Source: Aureitalea marina (lineage in GTDB: Bacteria; Bacteroidota; Bacteroidia; Flavobacteriales; Flavobacteriaceae). Taken from it: a stretch of DNA of 64,000 nt. Under the pieces are notes generated by a model. It did no database searches, was not told the origin of the DNA, and saw nothing but the letters and a program-made list of their open reading frames with translations. A program made the translations under genes and the position numbers. Position 1 is the stretch's first letter; each line of letters starts with the position of its first letter. The stretch is taken from the NCBI RefSeq assembly GCF_002943755.1, contig NZ_MQUB01000001.1, positions 1,166,501-1,230,500 of the forward strand, in the 5' to 3' direction. Below, one piece after another: positions 17,713-26,843 of this stretch.

Positions 17713-18161
17713 TGAATCTAGAAGAAAAAATCGTCCGAGAATTGCCCTATGGCCGGGGTTTCTGTTTTGTAGACCAAATTCTGGAGGTCGATGAGCATTC
17801 CATCAGGGCTCAATATCATTTCGATCCTCACTTGAGCTTTTACCGGGACCACTTTCCTGATAATCCCGTAACGCCGGGAGTGATACTGACTGAATGTATG
17901 GCCCAGGTCACATTGGTCTGCCAAGGCATGTACTTATTGAACAGCTCGGATAATACTGCAGGAACGGCTTTTGCTTTGAGTGAGAGTGACGTACAGTTCC
18001 TTTTACCTGTTGCCCCAGGAACGCAAGTCGAAGTGACCGGCGAGGTTGAATATTTCAGGTTCAATAAACTCAAGACCAAAGCCAGGATGTACAATGAATC
18101 CGGAGAACTGCTGTGTAAGGCAACCCTGAGTGGAATGATCGTAAATAAGATAGGTGAGTAA
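17712..18161 (+). CDS. FabZ/FabA-like 3-hydroxyacyl-ACP dehydratase
   Basis: 149 residues, a single hotdog domain. LPYGRGFCFVDQIL opens like FabZ. The catalytic His47 sits in HFPDNPVTPGVILTE, with the acidic partner Glu61 in the same segment. It would dehydrate 3-hydroxyacyl-ACP. It starts at the TAATG overlap with the reductase and overlaps the GTG of the ketosynthase by 8 bp. Its place between reductase and ketosynthase supports a dedicated short fatty-acid-like cycle in this operon. Confidence 0.9.
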   Translation: MNLEEKIVRELPYGRGFCFVDQILEVDEHSIRAQYHFDPHLSFYRDHFPDNPVTPGVILTECMAQVTLVCQGMYLLNSSDNTAGTAFALSESDVQFLLPVAPGTQVEVTGEVEYFRFNKLKTKARMYNESGELLCKATLSGMIVNKIGE

Positions 18162-19433
18162 ACGGGTGGTCATAACAGGAATGGGCATTGTAGCTCCCAA
18201 TGCCGTGGGAATTGAGGACTTCCTTTTGGCCTTGAAAAAAGGAAAATCTGGTATCGCACATTGGCCCGAGTTGGATGAGCTTAATTTCTCTTGTCAGTTA
18301 GGCGGAATACCCCTGTAACCGAAGAAATGAGATCCGAATACCTGAGTAAGGCAGAGCAAAAGCACATGAATAGCAGCGGAATTCTCTACGGGCTAATAGC
18401 TGGTTTAGAAGCGGTAGAGGATGCCGGGATCAAACTGCCGGATAATCAATCCTCTCCCAATTACGACTTGGGTATTGTATTTGGAACAGGAACTTCGGGC
18501 GTGGAGAAGTTTAGAGAAGCGATCTACAAATTGGACGAAGGAAAGGTGCGAAGATTGGGGAGTAGCACCGTTTCACAAACCATGGCCAGCGGGATCAGTG
18601 CCTTCTTAAGTGGACGCACTGCGGCAGCCAACTGGATCACCACCAACAGCTCAGCCTGTGCTACTGGGACCGAAGCGGTCTGGATGGGCTTTGAACGTAT
18701 CCGGTCGGGAAAAGCAAAACAGATGCTATGTGGAAGTTGCTCAGATCACGGACCCTATGTCTGGGGTGGTTTCGACGCCATGCGAGTAACCACCTATAAA
18801 CACAATCATGAACCGGAACAAGCATCCAGGCCCATGAGCGAAACGGCCAGCGGTTTTGTGCCATCCAGTGGGGCTGGAGCCCTCTTGTTGGAAAGCCTGG
18901 ATTCTGCCCTGGAGCGGGGAGCGACTATCTATGCGGAGGTCCTGGGAGGATCAGTAAACAGTGGAGGCCAGCGCCAAGGTGGTAGTATGACTGCTCCCAA
19001 TTCCGAAGCCATACAACGTTGCATTTCAGAAGCGATCCAGGTAGCTGGTATATCTCCCGATGAGATCGACCTGATCAATGGGCATCTCACCGCGACGATC
19101 AAGGATCCGGACGAAATTGCAAATTGGTCCTCCGCCCTTGGAAGAAGAGGTAAAGATTTTCCCTGGATCAATTCCCTGAAAAGTATGGTCGGGCATGGCC
19201 TGGCAGCCAGCGGGAGTATGGAAATCGTTGCATCCATTTTACAATTAAAACACGATTTTATCGCCCCAAACCTGAACTGCGAAGATCTCCACCCCCAGAT
19301 CGCTCAACTAATACATCGGGACCGAGTGCCATTACAAGCAGTGGATGCGCCTATAAATACGGTCATTAAGGCCAGTTTTGGTTTTGGTGATGTCAACGCT
19401 GTGGTTATCTTTAGGAAAATTTCCGATCAATGA
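18154..19433 (+). CDS. Beta-ketoacyl-ACP synthase (KAS II-like), frameshifted as sequenced
   Basis: The N terminus starts at GTG 18154 (SKRVVITGMGIVAPNAVG) and runs to a TAA at 18316. From about 18310 the family sequence continues in another frame (VTEEMRSEYLSK) to 19433. One extra C in the CCCC run at 18310-18313 would restore a ~426-residue protein reading GGIPPVTEEM. Active-site Cys is in TNSSACATGTEA (codon 18657), the two His in INGHLTATIKD and KSMVGHGLAASG. The first has HLTAT instead of the usual HGTxT. All catalytic residues are intact, so an undercalled base is likelier than a dead gene. It would condense malonyl-ACP onto the growing starter chain. Confidence 0.88.
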
Positions 19434-19678
19434 CCCCAGACTCCATCTATAAAACACTCAAGCCCATCATAGAACAATACTTGCCAGAAGATGTCAGCGT
19501 TGATGAAATAAGCCCAGAGGCCGACCTAACCGGCGAGCTGAACATCAATTCTGCCCATTTGGTCGACATCGTCCTGGATGTGGAGGATGCCTTTGACATC
19601 GAACTGACTAACGATGATATGGAGAACTTGAGAACGGTTCAGGACGCTGTGGATATCATCTGGAAAAAAGCCGATTGA
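19430..19678 (+). CDS. Acyl carrier protein of the type III PKS operon
   Basis: 82 residues, acidic. Phosphopantetheine attachment Ser41 lies in LNINSAHLVDIVLDVEDAF; the usual DSL is NSA here, a change seen in ACPs of secondary pathways. Helices flank it as expected. It overlaps the ketosynthase stop (ATGA) and is the last gene of the operon. It should carry the acyl chain for the KAS, dehydratase and reductase and possibly hand it to the type III PKS. Confidence 0.92.
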   Translation: MTPDSIYKTLKPIIEQYLPEDVSVDEISPEADLTGELNINSAHLVDIVLDVEDAFDIELTNDDMENLRTVQDAVDIIWKKAD

Positions 19679-19682
19679 ACAG

Positions 19683-20894
19683 ATGGGGAATCTTTCTGAG
19701 GGAACTCCTACCAAACGGCTGGCGGTAAAACTGAAACCTGCCGCACAAACACAACTCATTAAAGGGCACCCCTGGATATTCGATCAAGGGATCGCTAAGA
19801 TCAGCGAAGCGGGAAAAGCAGGAGATCTCTGCGTGATCTTTGATAATCGCACCAATAAACTGATAGGTATCGGTTTATTCGACCCTGATTCGGTGATCAG
19901 GATCAAGATCATCCATCGAGGGGGTCCGATACAGATCAACCCAGACTTCTTTCAAGAGAAATTACTCCGTGCAATGGCTGTCAGAAGACCATTGACGGAA
20001 CTGGATGTGACGGCTTACCGGGTGATCTTTGGAGAGAATGATGGTTTTCCAGCCATCATCCTGGATCGTTACAATGATGTACTGGTTGTGAAAATATATT
20101 CCGAGATCTGGGTCCCATACCTGGAAATGCTTATCCAGGTGCTTGCGGAGCAGTTATCACCCAGAGCCATAGTGGGACGTCTTGGTCGCAAGGTAGCAGA
20201 AGGCAACGGCTTTAATTTTAAGGATGGGGATCTTCTTTACGGTGAACTAGAAAACCCTGAGGTGCTTTTCAGGGAACACGGCGTAAAATTCCAGGCTAAC
20301 TTGATCAAAGGACATAAAACAGGCTTCTTCCTAGACCATCGGCAAAATAGGAAGCGAGTTGGGGATTTGAGCCGGGATAAACGTGTTCTGGATGTTTTTA
20401 GCTATGCCGGTGGATTTTCCATTCATGCTCTACACGGCGGAGCTGCAGAGGTTCACAGCCTGGATGTGAGTGCACAGGCTCTTCAGTTAGCCCAAGACAA
20501 TGCTGGATTGAATGATCACAAAGGCACTCATTTTATACATCAGGGAGATGCTTTCCAGTTACTCTCGGACATGGTCCAAAAGGGAGAACAATTTGACCTG
20601 GTGGTCATCGATCCACCCAGTTTTGCCGGCCAGGCTTCACAAGTGAAGCTTGCATTAAAGCAATATGGTCGTCTGGCAAGATTAGGCGAGCAATTGACAA
20701 AAGATGGTGGTATGCTTGTCCTGGCCAGTTGTTCTTCTCGAGTCACTGCACAGTCTTTTTTTGACCGCTGTGAACATTCGTTTCGCGAAATGGATCGAAA
20801 ATTTAAGGTTCTGGAAACGACCTATCACGACCAGGACCATCCCATAGGTTTTCCTGAAGGAGCCTATCTCAAATGCCGCTACTACCGCCTCTAA
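19683..20894 (+). CDS. Class I SAM-dependent rRNA methyltransferase, RlmI-like
   Basis: 403 residues. An N-terminal PUA-like domain (GHPWIFDQGI, DLCVIFDN) and central EEHEA-like domain are followed by the Rossmann methyltransferase with motif I VLDVFSYAGGFSIHAL, motif IV VVIDPPSFAG and the late LVLASCSSRV. This is the arrangement of RlmI/RlmK 23S rRNA m5C methyltransferases. The start is five bases after the ACP stop, so it may be read through from the PKS operon, although its role is housekeeping. Its stop overlaps the convergent gntP stop by 4 bp. Confidence 0.88.
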   Translation: MGNLSEGTPTKRLAVKLKPAAQTQLIKGHPWIFDQGIAKISEAGKAGDLCVIFDNRTNKLIGIGLFDPDSVIRIKIIHRGGPIQINPDFFQEKLLRAMAVRRPLTELDVTAYRVIFGENDGFPAIILDRYNDVLVVKIYSEIWVPYLEMLIQVLAEQLSPRAIVGRLGRKVAEGNGFNFKDGDLLYGELENPEVLFREHGVKFQANLIKGHKTGFFLDHRQNRKRVGDLSRDKRVLDVFSYAGGFSIHALHGGAAEVHSLDVSAQALQLAQDNAGLNDHKGTHFIHQGDAFQLLSDMVQKGEQFDLVVIDPPSFAGQASQVKLALKQYGRLARLGEQLTKDGGMLVLASCSSRVTAQSFFDRCEHSFREMDRKFKVLETTYHDQDHPIGFPEGAYLKCRYYRL

Positions 20895-22233
20895 ACGAAC
20901 ATGAAAATTAGACCAGCTACGGTAAAACCGGTAAGGGCCAAAAGGGTGGTCATCACCGTCCACGAACGGAAAGTCTGAGTCTCCGACAGCCCCAAATACT
21001 TGGAAACCAGCCAGAATCCACTATCGTTAACATGCGACAAAATAGAGGCTCCGGAAGCAATGGAGATCACGGTTAAAGCAAGCTGGATAGGGGAGTAGGA
21101 ATCGCCAAGCAGTGGTGCGGTCATACCGGCGGCCGTGATCATGGCAACCGTGGCCGAACCTTGTAAGATCCTGACCAGGGCGGCAACAATGAATCCGAAT
21201 ACCAGAGGTCCTAAGCCCATTTCAGTGAAATACTCAGCCAACATGGCACCGGCTCCTGTATTGGTCAGTACTTGTTTAAAAGCACCTCCTGCTCCAGTCA
21301 GGAGAATGATCACTCCTGCAGGAGCAAGCGATTTGGTGGTTATATCCAAAAGTTGAACCCGGCTAAATCCCTTCCTGATACCCAGAAAATACCAGGCAAC
21401 CAGGTTAGCCAGTATTAAAGCTGTGAACGGATGGCCTACTAATTTCATCCACTCTCCCATAAGGGCTAGCCAAGCGGAATCTGGAACCAGGTCACTGTTC
21501 AGAACAGTATTTAGCACGATCAATACAATGGGCAAGCCGATGATCAGGAAGATTGAAGTAACAGACGGTGGCGCAACTTGAGACTGATCAGTATCCTCAT
21601 CCAAGGCAGGTGCCTCTACGAAGATGCGTTTGGCAATATATTTTCCAAAAAGTGGTCCTGCAACCACTGCGGTCGGTATCCCTACCAGGAAACCCATCAG
21701 TATGACCCAACCCAGATCGGCATTTATGATATCTGCTACGGCTACTGGACCGGGAGTGGGAGGAATAAAAGCGTGAGTTATGGCCAATCCCGACAATAGC
21801 GGTATTCCATAAAGCAACAAGGACTTACCGGTGCTGCGTTGTAGGGAGTATATGATAGGAACCAGGATAATAAAACCCACATCAAAAAAGACCGGTATAG
21901 CCACCAGGAATCCAGTGAAAACCAATGCCCAGGACGTTTTACCCTTCCCAGATTTTGCCAGCAAGTGTCTTGCCAGTGCCTGGGCTCCACCGGAGTGTTC
22001 CAGGATGGCGCCAAACATGGCACCCAAACCAACAACTACGGCTACAAACCCTAAGGTATTGCCCATTCCTTCTTGAATGGTTTGTATGATTTCGACCGGG
22101 GCATTCCCGCGAGTATCCCCACCACTATACATGATATCAGTAATGCGATAAAGGCCTGAAGCCTAAATACAAGTATCAGCGCCAGCAATACCGCGATACC
22201 AGCACCTATGGCAAAAAGTAAATTAATGTCCAT
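20891..22233 (-). CDS. gntP: Gluconate:H+ symporter (GntP family), frameshifted as sequenced
   Basis: The natural start is ATG 22233 (MDINLLFAIGAGIAVLLALI), overlapping the upstream gene by 11 bp. That frame runs through ISCIVVGILAGMP and ends soon after. The rest (VEIIQTIQEGMGNTLGFVAVV onward, about 400 residues with many membrane segments) is in another frame. One more G in the plus-strand GGGG run at 22098-22101 would give GMPPVEIIQTIQEGMG and an intact ~447-residue permease. GntP markers: GLGAMFGAILEHSGGAQ, IPPTPGPVAVA and LSHVNDSGFWLV. It imports gluconate for the kinase/dehydrogenase encoded just upstream. Confidence 0.9.
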
Positions 22234-24100
22234 TAGTTCGTTCCCATTTAAAGCTGACCTTCCGCTGTGGATCATCGGTACGGAAATATCCATGTTGGCC
22301 GAAATAATCTCGTTGCGCCTGTATCAATTTAGCCGGGGAATCAGCTTGATTCATAGCCAGCCACCAGTTAAATGCACCGTTGATGACAGAAAGAGGGGTT
22401 CGCTGTTGTAGCCCCCATTGACAGCATTGGGCCACATCAGGCTCCCAATTGCTCAGTTCTTGTCTTATTCTCGGGTTGCTCACAAGTTCTGAGGTCTCCG
22501 CTAACCAGCCTTGGCATGCTTCCATCAACTTAGACTTAATGATGCAGCCCTCTGTCCATATTCTGGCGATCTCGGATAAGTCCGCCGTCCATTGGAACTG
22601 CTCGCAAGCTTCATTAATAAGCTGAAAACCTTGAATATGATTGATCAACCTAACAAAACTATAAGCGCTATGCAGCTGTTCCAGGGTTTCTTCATCCCAT
22701 TTGACCAGATCTTGCTTGCTGACCTCTGCAGACCTTCTGCTGTCCTGAAAGGTGGAAATAGCCCGGGCATAAACCGCGGAAGATAATAAGGTGGCGGGTA
22801 TACCTAATTCCAAAGCTGCAGCTGCAGACCAGGTCCCGGTTCCTTTCGAACCTGCAACATCCACTATTCGGTCCAATTCGTAGCCATTTCCAGAGTTAGT
22901 CCGGAGTATGTCTGACGTAATACCCAACAAATAGCTTTGACTATCCCCAGAATTCCATTTGGTGAATAAGGCTTCGATCTCCACATAAGACAATGAAGGC
23001 CGTAACAGATCGAACACTTCGGCTAAGAGTTGCATTTCGGCATATTCCATCCCATTGTGTACCATCTTTACAAAGTGACCCGCTCCACCTTCGCCCAGAA
23101 AGCTGATACAGGGCGCGCCCGCTTTATCTATAGCCGCTATTTGAGCTAATATTTTTAATATACCAGGAGCACTTCCTGCATCCCCTCCCAACATCAAGGA
23201 GGGTCCCTTACGGGCTCCCTCACGTCCTCCGGATACGCCACAACCCATCCAGGCAATGGACTTGCCCTGCATTAGTTGAGCTCTTCTGCTGGTTTCTTTA
23301 TAGTGTGCATTCCCACCATCGATCAAGGCATCTCCTGGCTGGAGCAGAGGGGTGATGGCTTCTAACACAGAATCTATCGCCTTTCCAGCAGGCACCATGA
23401 TCAATATTTTCCTGGGAGTTCGAAGGGAGCGAACAAAAGATTCAAGCTGATTAAAACCTAAGACTTGGCTCAGGGATTGATCTTTTAAAAAGTTGGGAAC
23501 CACCATAGCTTCATCGGTACTGAAGCGATTATAAACCGAAAGCTGTATTCCCTGATCGATCAGGTTTAGGGCGAGATTGCTACCCATAACACCCAAGCCA
23601 ATTAGTCCAAAATCTGAAATTCCCATGTGATTACAAGCTGCTGCAACCTGAGAGGCCAGTATCTTGGGATCTTGGCTCGCATCGAGTTGTAGACCGTAAT
23701 CTGGGGATTCCAGGGTATCGAATTGAGATTGCAACAAAGACGGATCAAAAAAATGATCCTGACGTATGTTTAGTCGCTCAGCAATGACCTCAAATTCTGT
23801 ATGAAGTATGATCCAGTTCAAGGTTATTCCCGCTGACAAAATTTGGCGGTAATCCTCTTTGAGTGCGGAACAGGCCAGGACCATTCCACCTTTATTCTTG
23901 GCCAGTAGATCAGAAAGATCTTCTAACCAAGGGGCTCGATCCTGGTCATTCAGCGGTGTTCCAGAAGCCATTTTTTGCTTATTGGCTTCTGGATGAAAAT
24001 CGTCTGCATCGAAAAATGGGATGGAGAGAATTCGTGAAACCAGTTGTCCCACTGTGGTCTTACCACAGCCACTCACACCCATTATGACGATCGGATGCAT
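22223..24100 (-). CDS. Fused gluconokinase / 6-phosphogluconate dehydrogenase
   Basis: About 625 residues from the ATG at 24100, which has GGAG 12 bp upstream; a GTG at 24136 is the alternative. Residues 1 to about 160 are a GntK-type kinase: P-loop GVSGCGKTT, DADDFHPEANKQKMASG, CSALKEDYR. From about 165 on it is a complete 6PGDH: NADP motif GLIGLGVMGSNLALNL, the SGGREGARKGPSLM substrate loop, and KMVHNGMEYAEMQL with catalytic Lys. The fusion would turn gluconate into ribulose 5-phosphate, CO2 and NADPH on one chain. It lies between the SMP-30 lactonase and GntP genes. Confidence 0.93.
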   Translation of the reverse strand: MHPIVIMGVSGCGKTTVGQLVSRILSIPFFDADDFHPEANKQKMASGTPLNDQDRAPWLEDLSDLLAKNKGGMVLACSALKEDYRQILSAGITLNWIILHTEFEVIAERLNIRQDHFFDPSLLQSQFDTLESPDYGLQLDASQDPKILASQVAAACNHMGISDFGLIGLGVMGSNLALNLIDQGIQLSVYNRFSTDEAMVVPNFLKDQSLSQVLGFNQLESFVRSLRTPRKILIMVPAGKAIDSVLEAITPLLQPGDALIDGGNAHYKETSRRAQLMQGKSIAWMGCGVSGGREGARKGPSLMLGGDAGSAPGILKILAQIAAIDKAGAPCISFLGEGGAGHFVKMVHNGMEYAEMQLLAEVFDLLRPSLSYVEIEALFTKWNSGDSQSYLLGITSDILRTNSGNGYELDRIVDVAGSKGTGTWSAAAALELGIPATLLSSAVYARAISTFQDSRRSAEVSKQDLVKWDEETLEQLHSAYSFVRLINHIQGFQLINEACEQFQWTADLSEIARIWTEGCIIKSKLMEACQGWLAETSELVSNPRIRQELSNWEPDVAQCCQWGLQQRTPLSVINGAFNWWLAMNQADSPAKLIQAQRDYFGQHGYFRTDDPQRKVSFKWERTNGH

Positions 24101-24139
24101 TGGACTACTGTTCTCCAAAATAACTGCTTTTAACACCTT

Positions 24140-25156
24140 TTACTCCAGGTTCAGCAACAAAGATGGATCCGGCCAGGGAAAAGCTTCCAACTCTTCGGGG
24201 CTCATGTCCACGCGCGCAGTTGTGATATACAATTTATCCAATTCAGGACCTCCAAAAGCGCAGGCAGTAACGTTGTGGGCAGGCACATTGATCTTACCGA
24301 TCACTTCTCCTGATTCCGGATCAAACCTGAGCACCGCATTGCCATTCCACATCCCGACCCACAATTTGTCTTCAGAATCTATGGTCATACCATCTGGGTA
24401 ACCCAGGGTCTGCGGTACTTTAACAGCCACCCGTTCGTTGGAAATGCTCGCCGTCTCCAGGTCAAAATCAAAAGCGCGGATGCTCGCAGAAGGAGTATCT
24501 ATATAGTACATGGTGCCACCATCCGAAGACCAAACAATGCCATTGGAAATAGTCACCGGGGAGAACATAATCTCTGTCTTGCCGCCGGGACTAACTTTGT
24601 AGAGCTTTCCAGTTGCCTCGGTTTCGGCCAGGTTCATGGATCCAACCCAGAGATTACCCATGGGGTCACACTTACCGTCATTGAACCTGTTCTCGTCCAT
24701 TTCAGTTTCCAGGGAAGTGAAAAGTTTTACCTGTTTATTGTAAAGATCGAGCCGATACATACCATCCTCCAATGCGATTACCGCTGTGGAGTCCGTTTCT
24801 GGCACCACAGTTCCCACCCGGGAAGGAGTAGGGAAGGAGCTGAGTTCCTTAGATTCTGGATCTAGGACATGGACTTCTCTTTTCAGGATGTCTACCCAAA
24901 ACAAACGGCCGTTCTTATGATCCCATATTGCACCCTCGCCCAGTTCAGCCTTCCATTGAAACTTCAGGCTGGCTTCCGTCACTGCAATGCCTTTGTCTTC
25001 TTCTTCAATAACTTCTGAGCTTTGGTCGCTTTTAGTTTGGTTTTGACAAGAGAATAAAAGGCATACAAGCATGACGCTCAGGCAAAGTTGTAGTGTTCTA
25101 TTGTATGATTTTCTCTTGCGATCAGCGCAATCAGGGATAGGTTGGTTGGGTGTCAA
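24140..25156 (-). CDS. SMP-30/gluconolactonase/LRE family lipoprotein
   Basis: 338 residues from a TTG start. Residues about 25-37 form a lipoprotein signal with lipobox LFSC, followed by an acidic linker. The SMP-30 propeller begins at GEGAIWDHKNGRLFWVDIL (metal-binding Glu in GEGAIWD) and includes NRFNDGKCDPMGNLWVGSM, ISNGIVWSSDG and GYPDGMTIDSEDKLWVG with the conserved Asn and Asp metal ligands. It would hydrolyse gluconolactone outside the inner membrane, feeding gluconate to GntP. First gene of the three-gene gluconate module. Confidence 0.9.
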   Translation of the reverse strand: MTPNQPIPDCADRKRKSYNRTLQLCLSVMLVCLLFSCQNQTKSDQSSEVIEEEDKGIAVTEASLKFQWKAELGEGAIWDHKNGRLFWVDILKREVHVLDPESKELSSFPTPSRVGTVVPETDSTAVIALEDGMYRLDLYNKQVKLFTSLETEMDENRFNDGKCDPMGNLWVGSMNLAETEATGKLYKVSPGGKTEIMFSPVTISNGIVWSSDGGTMYYIDTPSASIRAFDFDLETASISNERVAVKVPQTLGYPDGMTIDSEDKLWVGMWNGNAVLRFDPESGEVIGKINVPAHNVTACAFGGPELDKLYITTARVDMSPEELEAFPWPDPSLLLNLE

Positions 25157-25325
25157 AATGATAGTCTTGGATTAGTGAAGAGGCCAATTTACAAATATTT
25201 CGCTGAGCATAAATCGGTGTGAAAATTGGCTCGAAGCTGTTAAATAAGTACCTAATTATCAAATATTTTATAACTTCGATATCCCCTTTTCTGAAATTTA
25301 GGTTCTCATTTTTTAGTCAATTACT

Positions 25326-25493
25326 ATGTCAGAATCCAAGTCTCCGCAAAAAAAACATGCCGATTTTCAAGATCGGTATAGGCGCTCTTCCAACTTTAGA
25401 AGTGTCATCAAAAAGGACAAATATCGCATAGGCGACGATGGTTCACTGGTGATCAATCCTAAAGACGGAAAGCCAGCTAAATCAGAGAAATAA
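25326..25493 (+). CDS. Small basic conserved-looking protein, 55 aa
   Basis: An ATG-started 56-codon ORF. The product is Lys/Arg-rich: HADFQDRYRRSSNFRSVIKKDKYRI, followed by GDDGSLVINPKDGKPAKSEK at the end. It is followed after 3 bp by the 82-residue membrane protein, so the two are likely one transcript. The regular mix of charged residues with a GDDGSLVI turn looks like a real protein and codon use matches its neighbours. No family recognised. Confidence 0.6.
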   Translation: MSESKSPQKKHADFQDRYRRSSNFRSVIKKDKYRIGDDGSLVINPKDGKPAKSEK

Positions 25494-25496
25494 CCC

Positions 25497-25745
25497 ATGT
25501 CTGGAAATCGAAATATGTCCACCCGGACCAAGTGGTGGATCAATGGCGCCATTGGCGCCTTTTTGTTTGGTTCCGGTTTGGCCCTGGCCATAGAAGCCGG
25601 TCACTGGAAGCATCAGCAAGTGGATTGGCCTCAGTGGGTATTTGGTGGAACGGCAGGTATTGGGTCAGCCTTAAGTGGGGTTGTACTTTTGGTGCGAGCC
25701 GGAATTCTGAGGGCGAAAATGAAAAAGGAAGAAGAGCCCCAGTAG
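25497..25745 (+). CDS. Small two-helix membrane protein
   Basis: 82 residues. Two membrane helices (INGAIGAFLFGSGLALAIEAG and WVFGGTAGIGSALSGVVLLV) are separated by a short His/Trp-containing loop, with a charged Lys/Glu tail. It starts 3 bp after the 55-residue basic protein gene and ends convergent to yceI with 2 bp between stops. The paired small-protein layout suggests the two act together. Function unknown. Confidence 0.75.
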   Translation: MSGNRNMSTRTKWWINGAIGAFLFGSGLALAIEAGHWKHQQVDWPQWVFGGTAGIGSALSGVVLLVRAGILRAKMKKEEEPQ

Positions 25746-25747
25746 GG

Positions 25748-26263
25748 TTAGTTTCCTGTAAGAGGCAAGACAACCGTAAATTTTACTCGGTTCCTATCTA
25801 CTTCATCGTGGATATCAATATCGAAATCCTGGGTATTGATCATACCAGAAACGGTCAGCTCATCTACCTCTTGTCTGAGGTCCAGAGAGACCTCATTTGT
25901 TATTCCTTTGATAGTCAACTGTCCGGTGAGTGTATAACCGTGTATTCCCCTTTCTATCGATTCACCGACAAATTGCAGACGTGGATAATCCTTAACTGCA
26001 AAATATTTCTTGGAACGCAGGTGTCTGCTCCTAAGCCAATTATTCGTGTCTAGGGATTTGGTCTCTACGGAACCTTTGATCTCGGAAAGGGTAAGGTCAT
26101 TTGTATCGATCCGTCCATTGAAGACAAATCCGGAAATACTTCCTTCTACATCTCCATCTAAAAAGACAAAGGACACCTTGGCCCTGTCATTATCGACCTG
26201 GGTCGATTGGGCCTTAGCGGCTGATAAACAGAGAAATGAAGCAATAAGAGTGATTCGGAGCAT
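25748..26263 (-). CDS. YceI-like domain secreted protein
   Basis: 171 residues with a signal peptide (MLRITLIASFLCLSAAKAQ). The mature part has the YceI pattern: KVSFVFLDGDVEGSISGFVFNG, NNWLRSRHLRSKKYFAVKDYP (the usual RDxHLRSxDFFD region) and GQLTIKGITNEVSLD. YceI proteins are lipocalin-like barrels that bind isoprenoid or other amphiphilic molecules in the periplasm. It is a single gene, with no partner cytochrome b561 beside it. Confidence 0.88.
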   Translation of the reverse strand: MLRITLIASFLCLSAAKAQSTQVDNDRAKVSFVFLDGDVEGSISGFVFNGRIDTNDLTLSEIKGSVETKSLDTNNWLRSRHLRSKKYFAVKDYPRLQFVGESIERGIHGYTLTGQLTIKGITNEVSLDLRQEVDELTVSGMINTQDFDIDIHDEVDRNRVKFTVVLPLTGN

Positions 26264-26306
26264 AGCTGTGGTTTTAGGTCTTACTGGTGCGCGCTACTGC
26301 AGTAAA

Positions 26307-26609
26307 TCAACCATTACCTCCTCTGGGATCGATTGTTCCACCGGTTTTGGATAGAGGATCATCTATCCCCATTCTTGGGTCGAATTCCTCTTCCTGACCT
26401 TCAAATTCTTCGTTGCTTTCAAATTCTTCCGGCCATCGAACTCGTCGTTCGGATCTAAATAAAACATGATGTTTGCTTATTGGTTTATCATAAATATAGT
26501 CAATTTCAGGGGTATAGCTGGAATTCGACCCTTCACAGAGACCTCTGTTATAGTTATGTCGAGGACAAAAAATCCCACGGCCACGAACTGCGACTCTTTT
26601 AAAATTCAA
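26307..26609 (-). CDS. Uncertain small acidic ORF
   Basis: The last ~45 codons look like protein: an acidic repeat (EEFESNEEFEGQEEEFDPRMG) then IDDPLSKTGGTIDPRGGNG. The upstream half is cysteine/arginine-rich and unconvincing. A second frame starting at ATG 26467 reads MFYLDPNDEFDGRK before running off into this region, which is a more natural N terminus. The real gene may therefore be about 55 codons with one base missing near 26420. There is no long homopolymer there, so this stays open. Confidence 0.3.
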   Translation of the reverse strand: MNFKRVAVRGRGIFCPRHNYNRGLCEGSNSSYTPEIDYIYDKPISKHHVLFRSERRVRWPEEFESNEEFEGQEEEFDPRMGIDDPLSKTGGTIDPRGGNG

Positions 26610-26640
26610 AGATTTTTACAGAAGATTTTTCAATAGATTA

Positions 26641-26663
26641 AGAAATTATTAAACAATTTCTTA
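26641..26663. promoter_or_regulatory. Inverted repeat upstream of the EF-G paralogue
   Basis: AAGAAATT and AATTTCTT, 8 bp perfect arms with a 7-bp spacer, about 180 bp before the EF-G-like start. There is no T-tract, so it is more likely an operator than a terminator. The remaining bases to 26843 hold no convincing gene. Confidence 0.35.
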
Positions 26664-26843
26664 ACTTTAAAACAGTATTACCGAACCTATCGCGGTTCCC
26701 TGAACAAAACGCCCCCATTTAGTTTGATCACAACTGGTGAATACTCACCGGAAGTACATCAGCATCTACCGATTACAGTCCTGCCAAAGGCATCTGATCA
26801 CTGGTATGAATGTGAGTTAAACCCTTGAATCTAATACAGATTT

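Noticed and set aside
18291-18320. Programmed -1 frameshift in the ketosynthase
   Set aside because: The site ATACCCCTG is not a good slippery heptamer, no downstream hairpin is seen, and three other genes show the same kind of G/C-run deletion, so a sequence error fits better.
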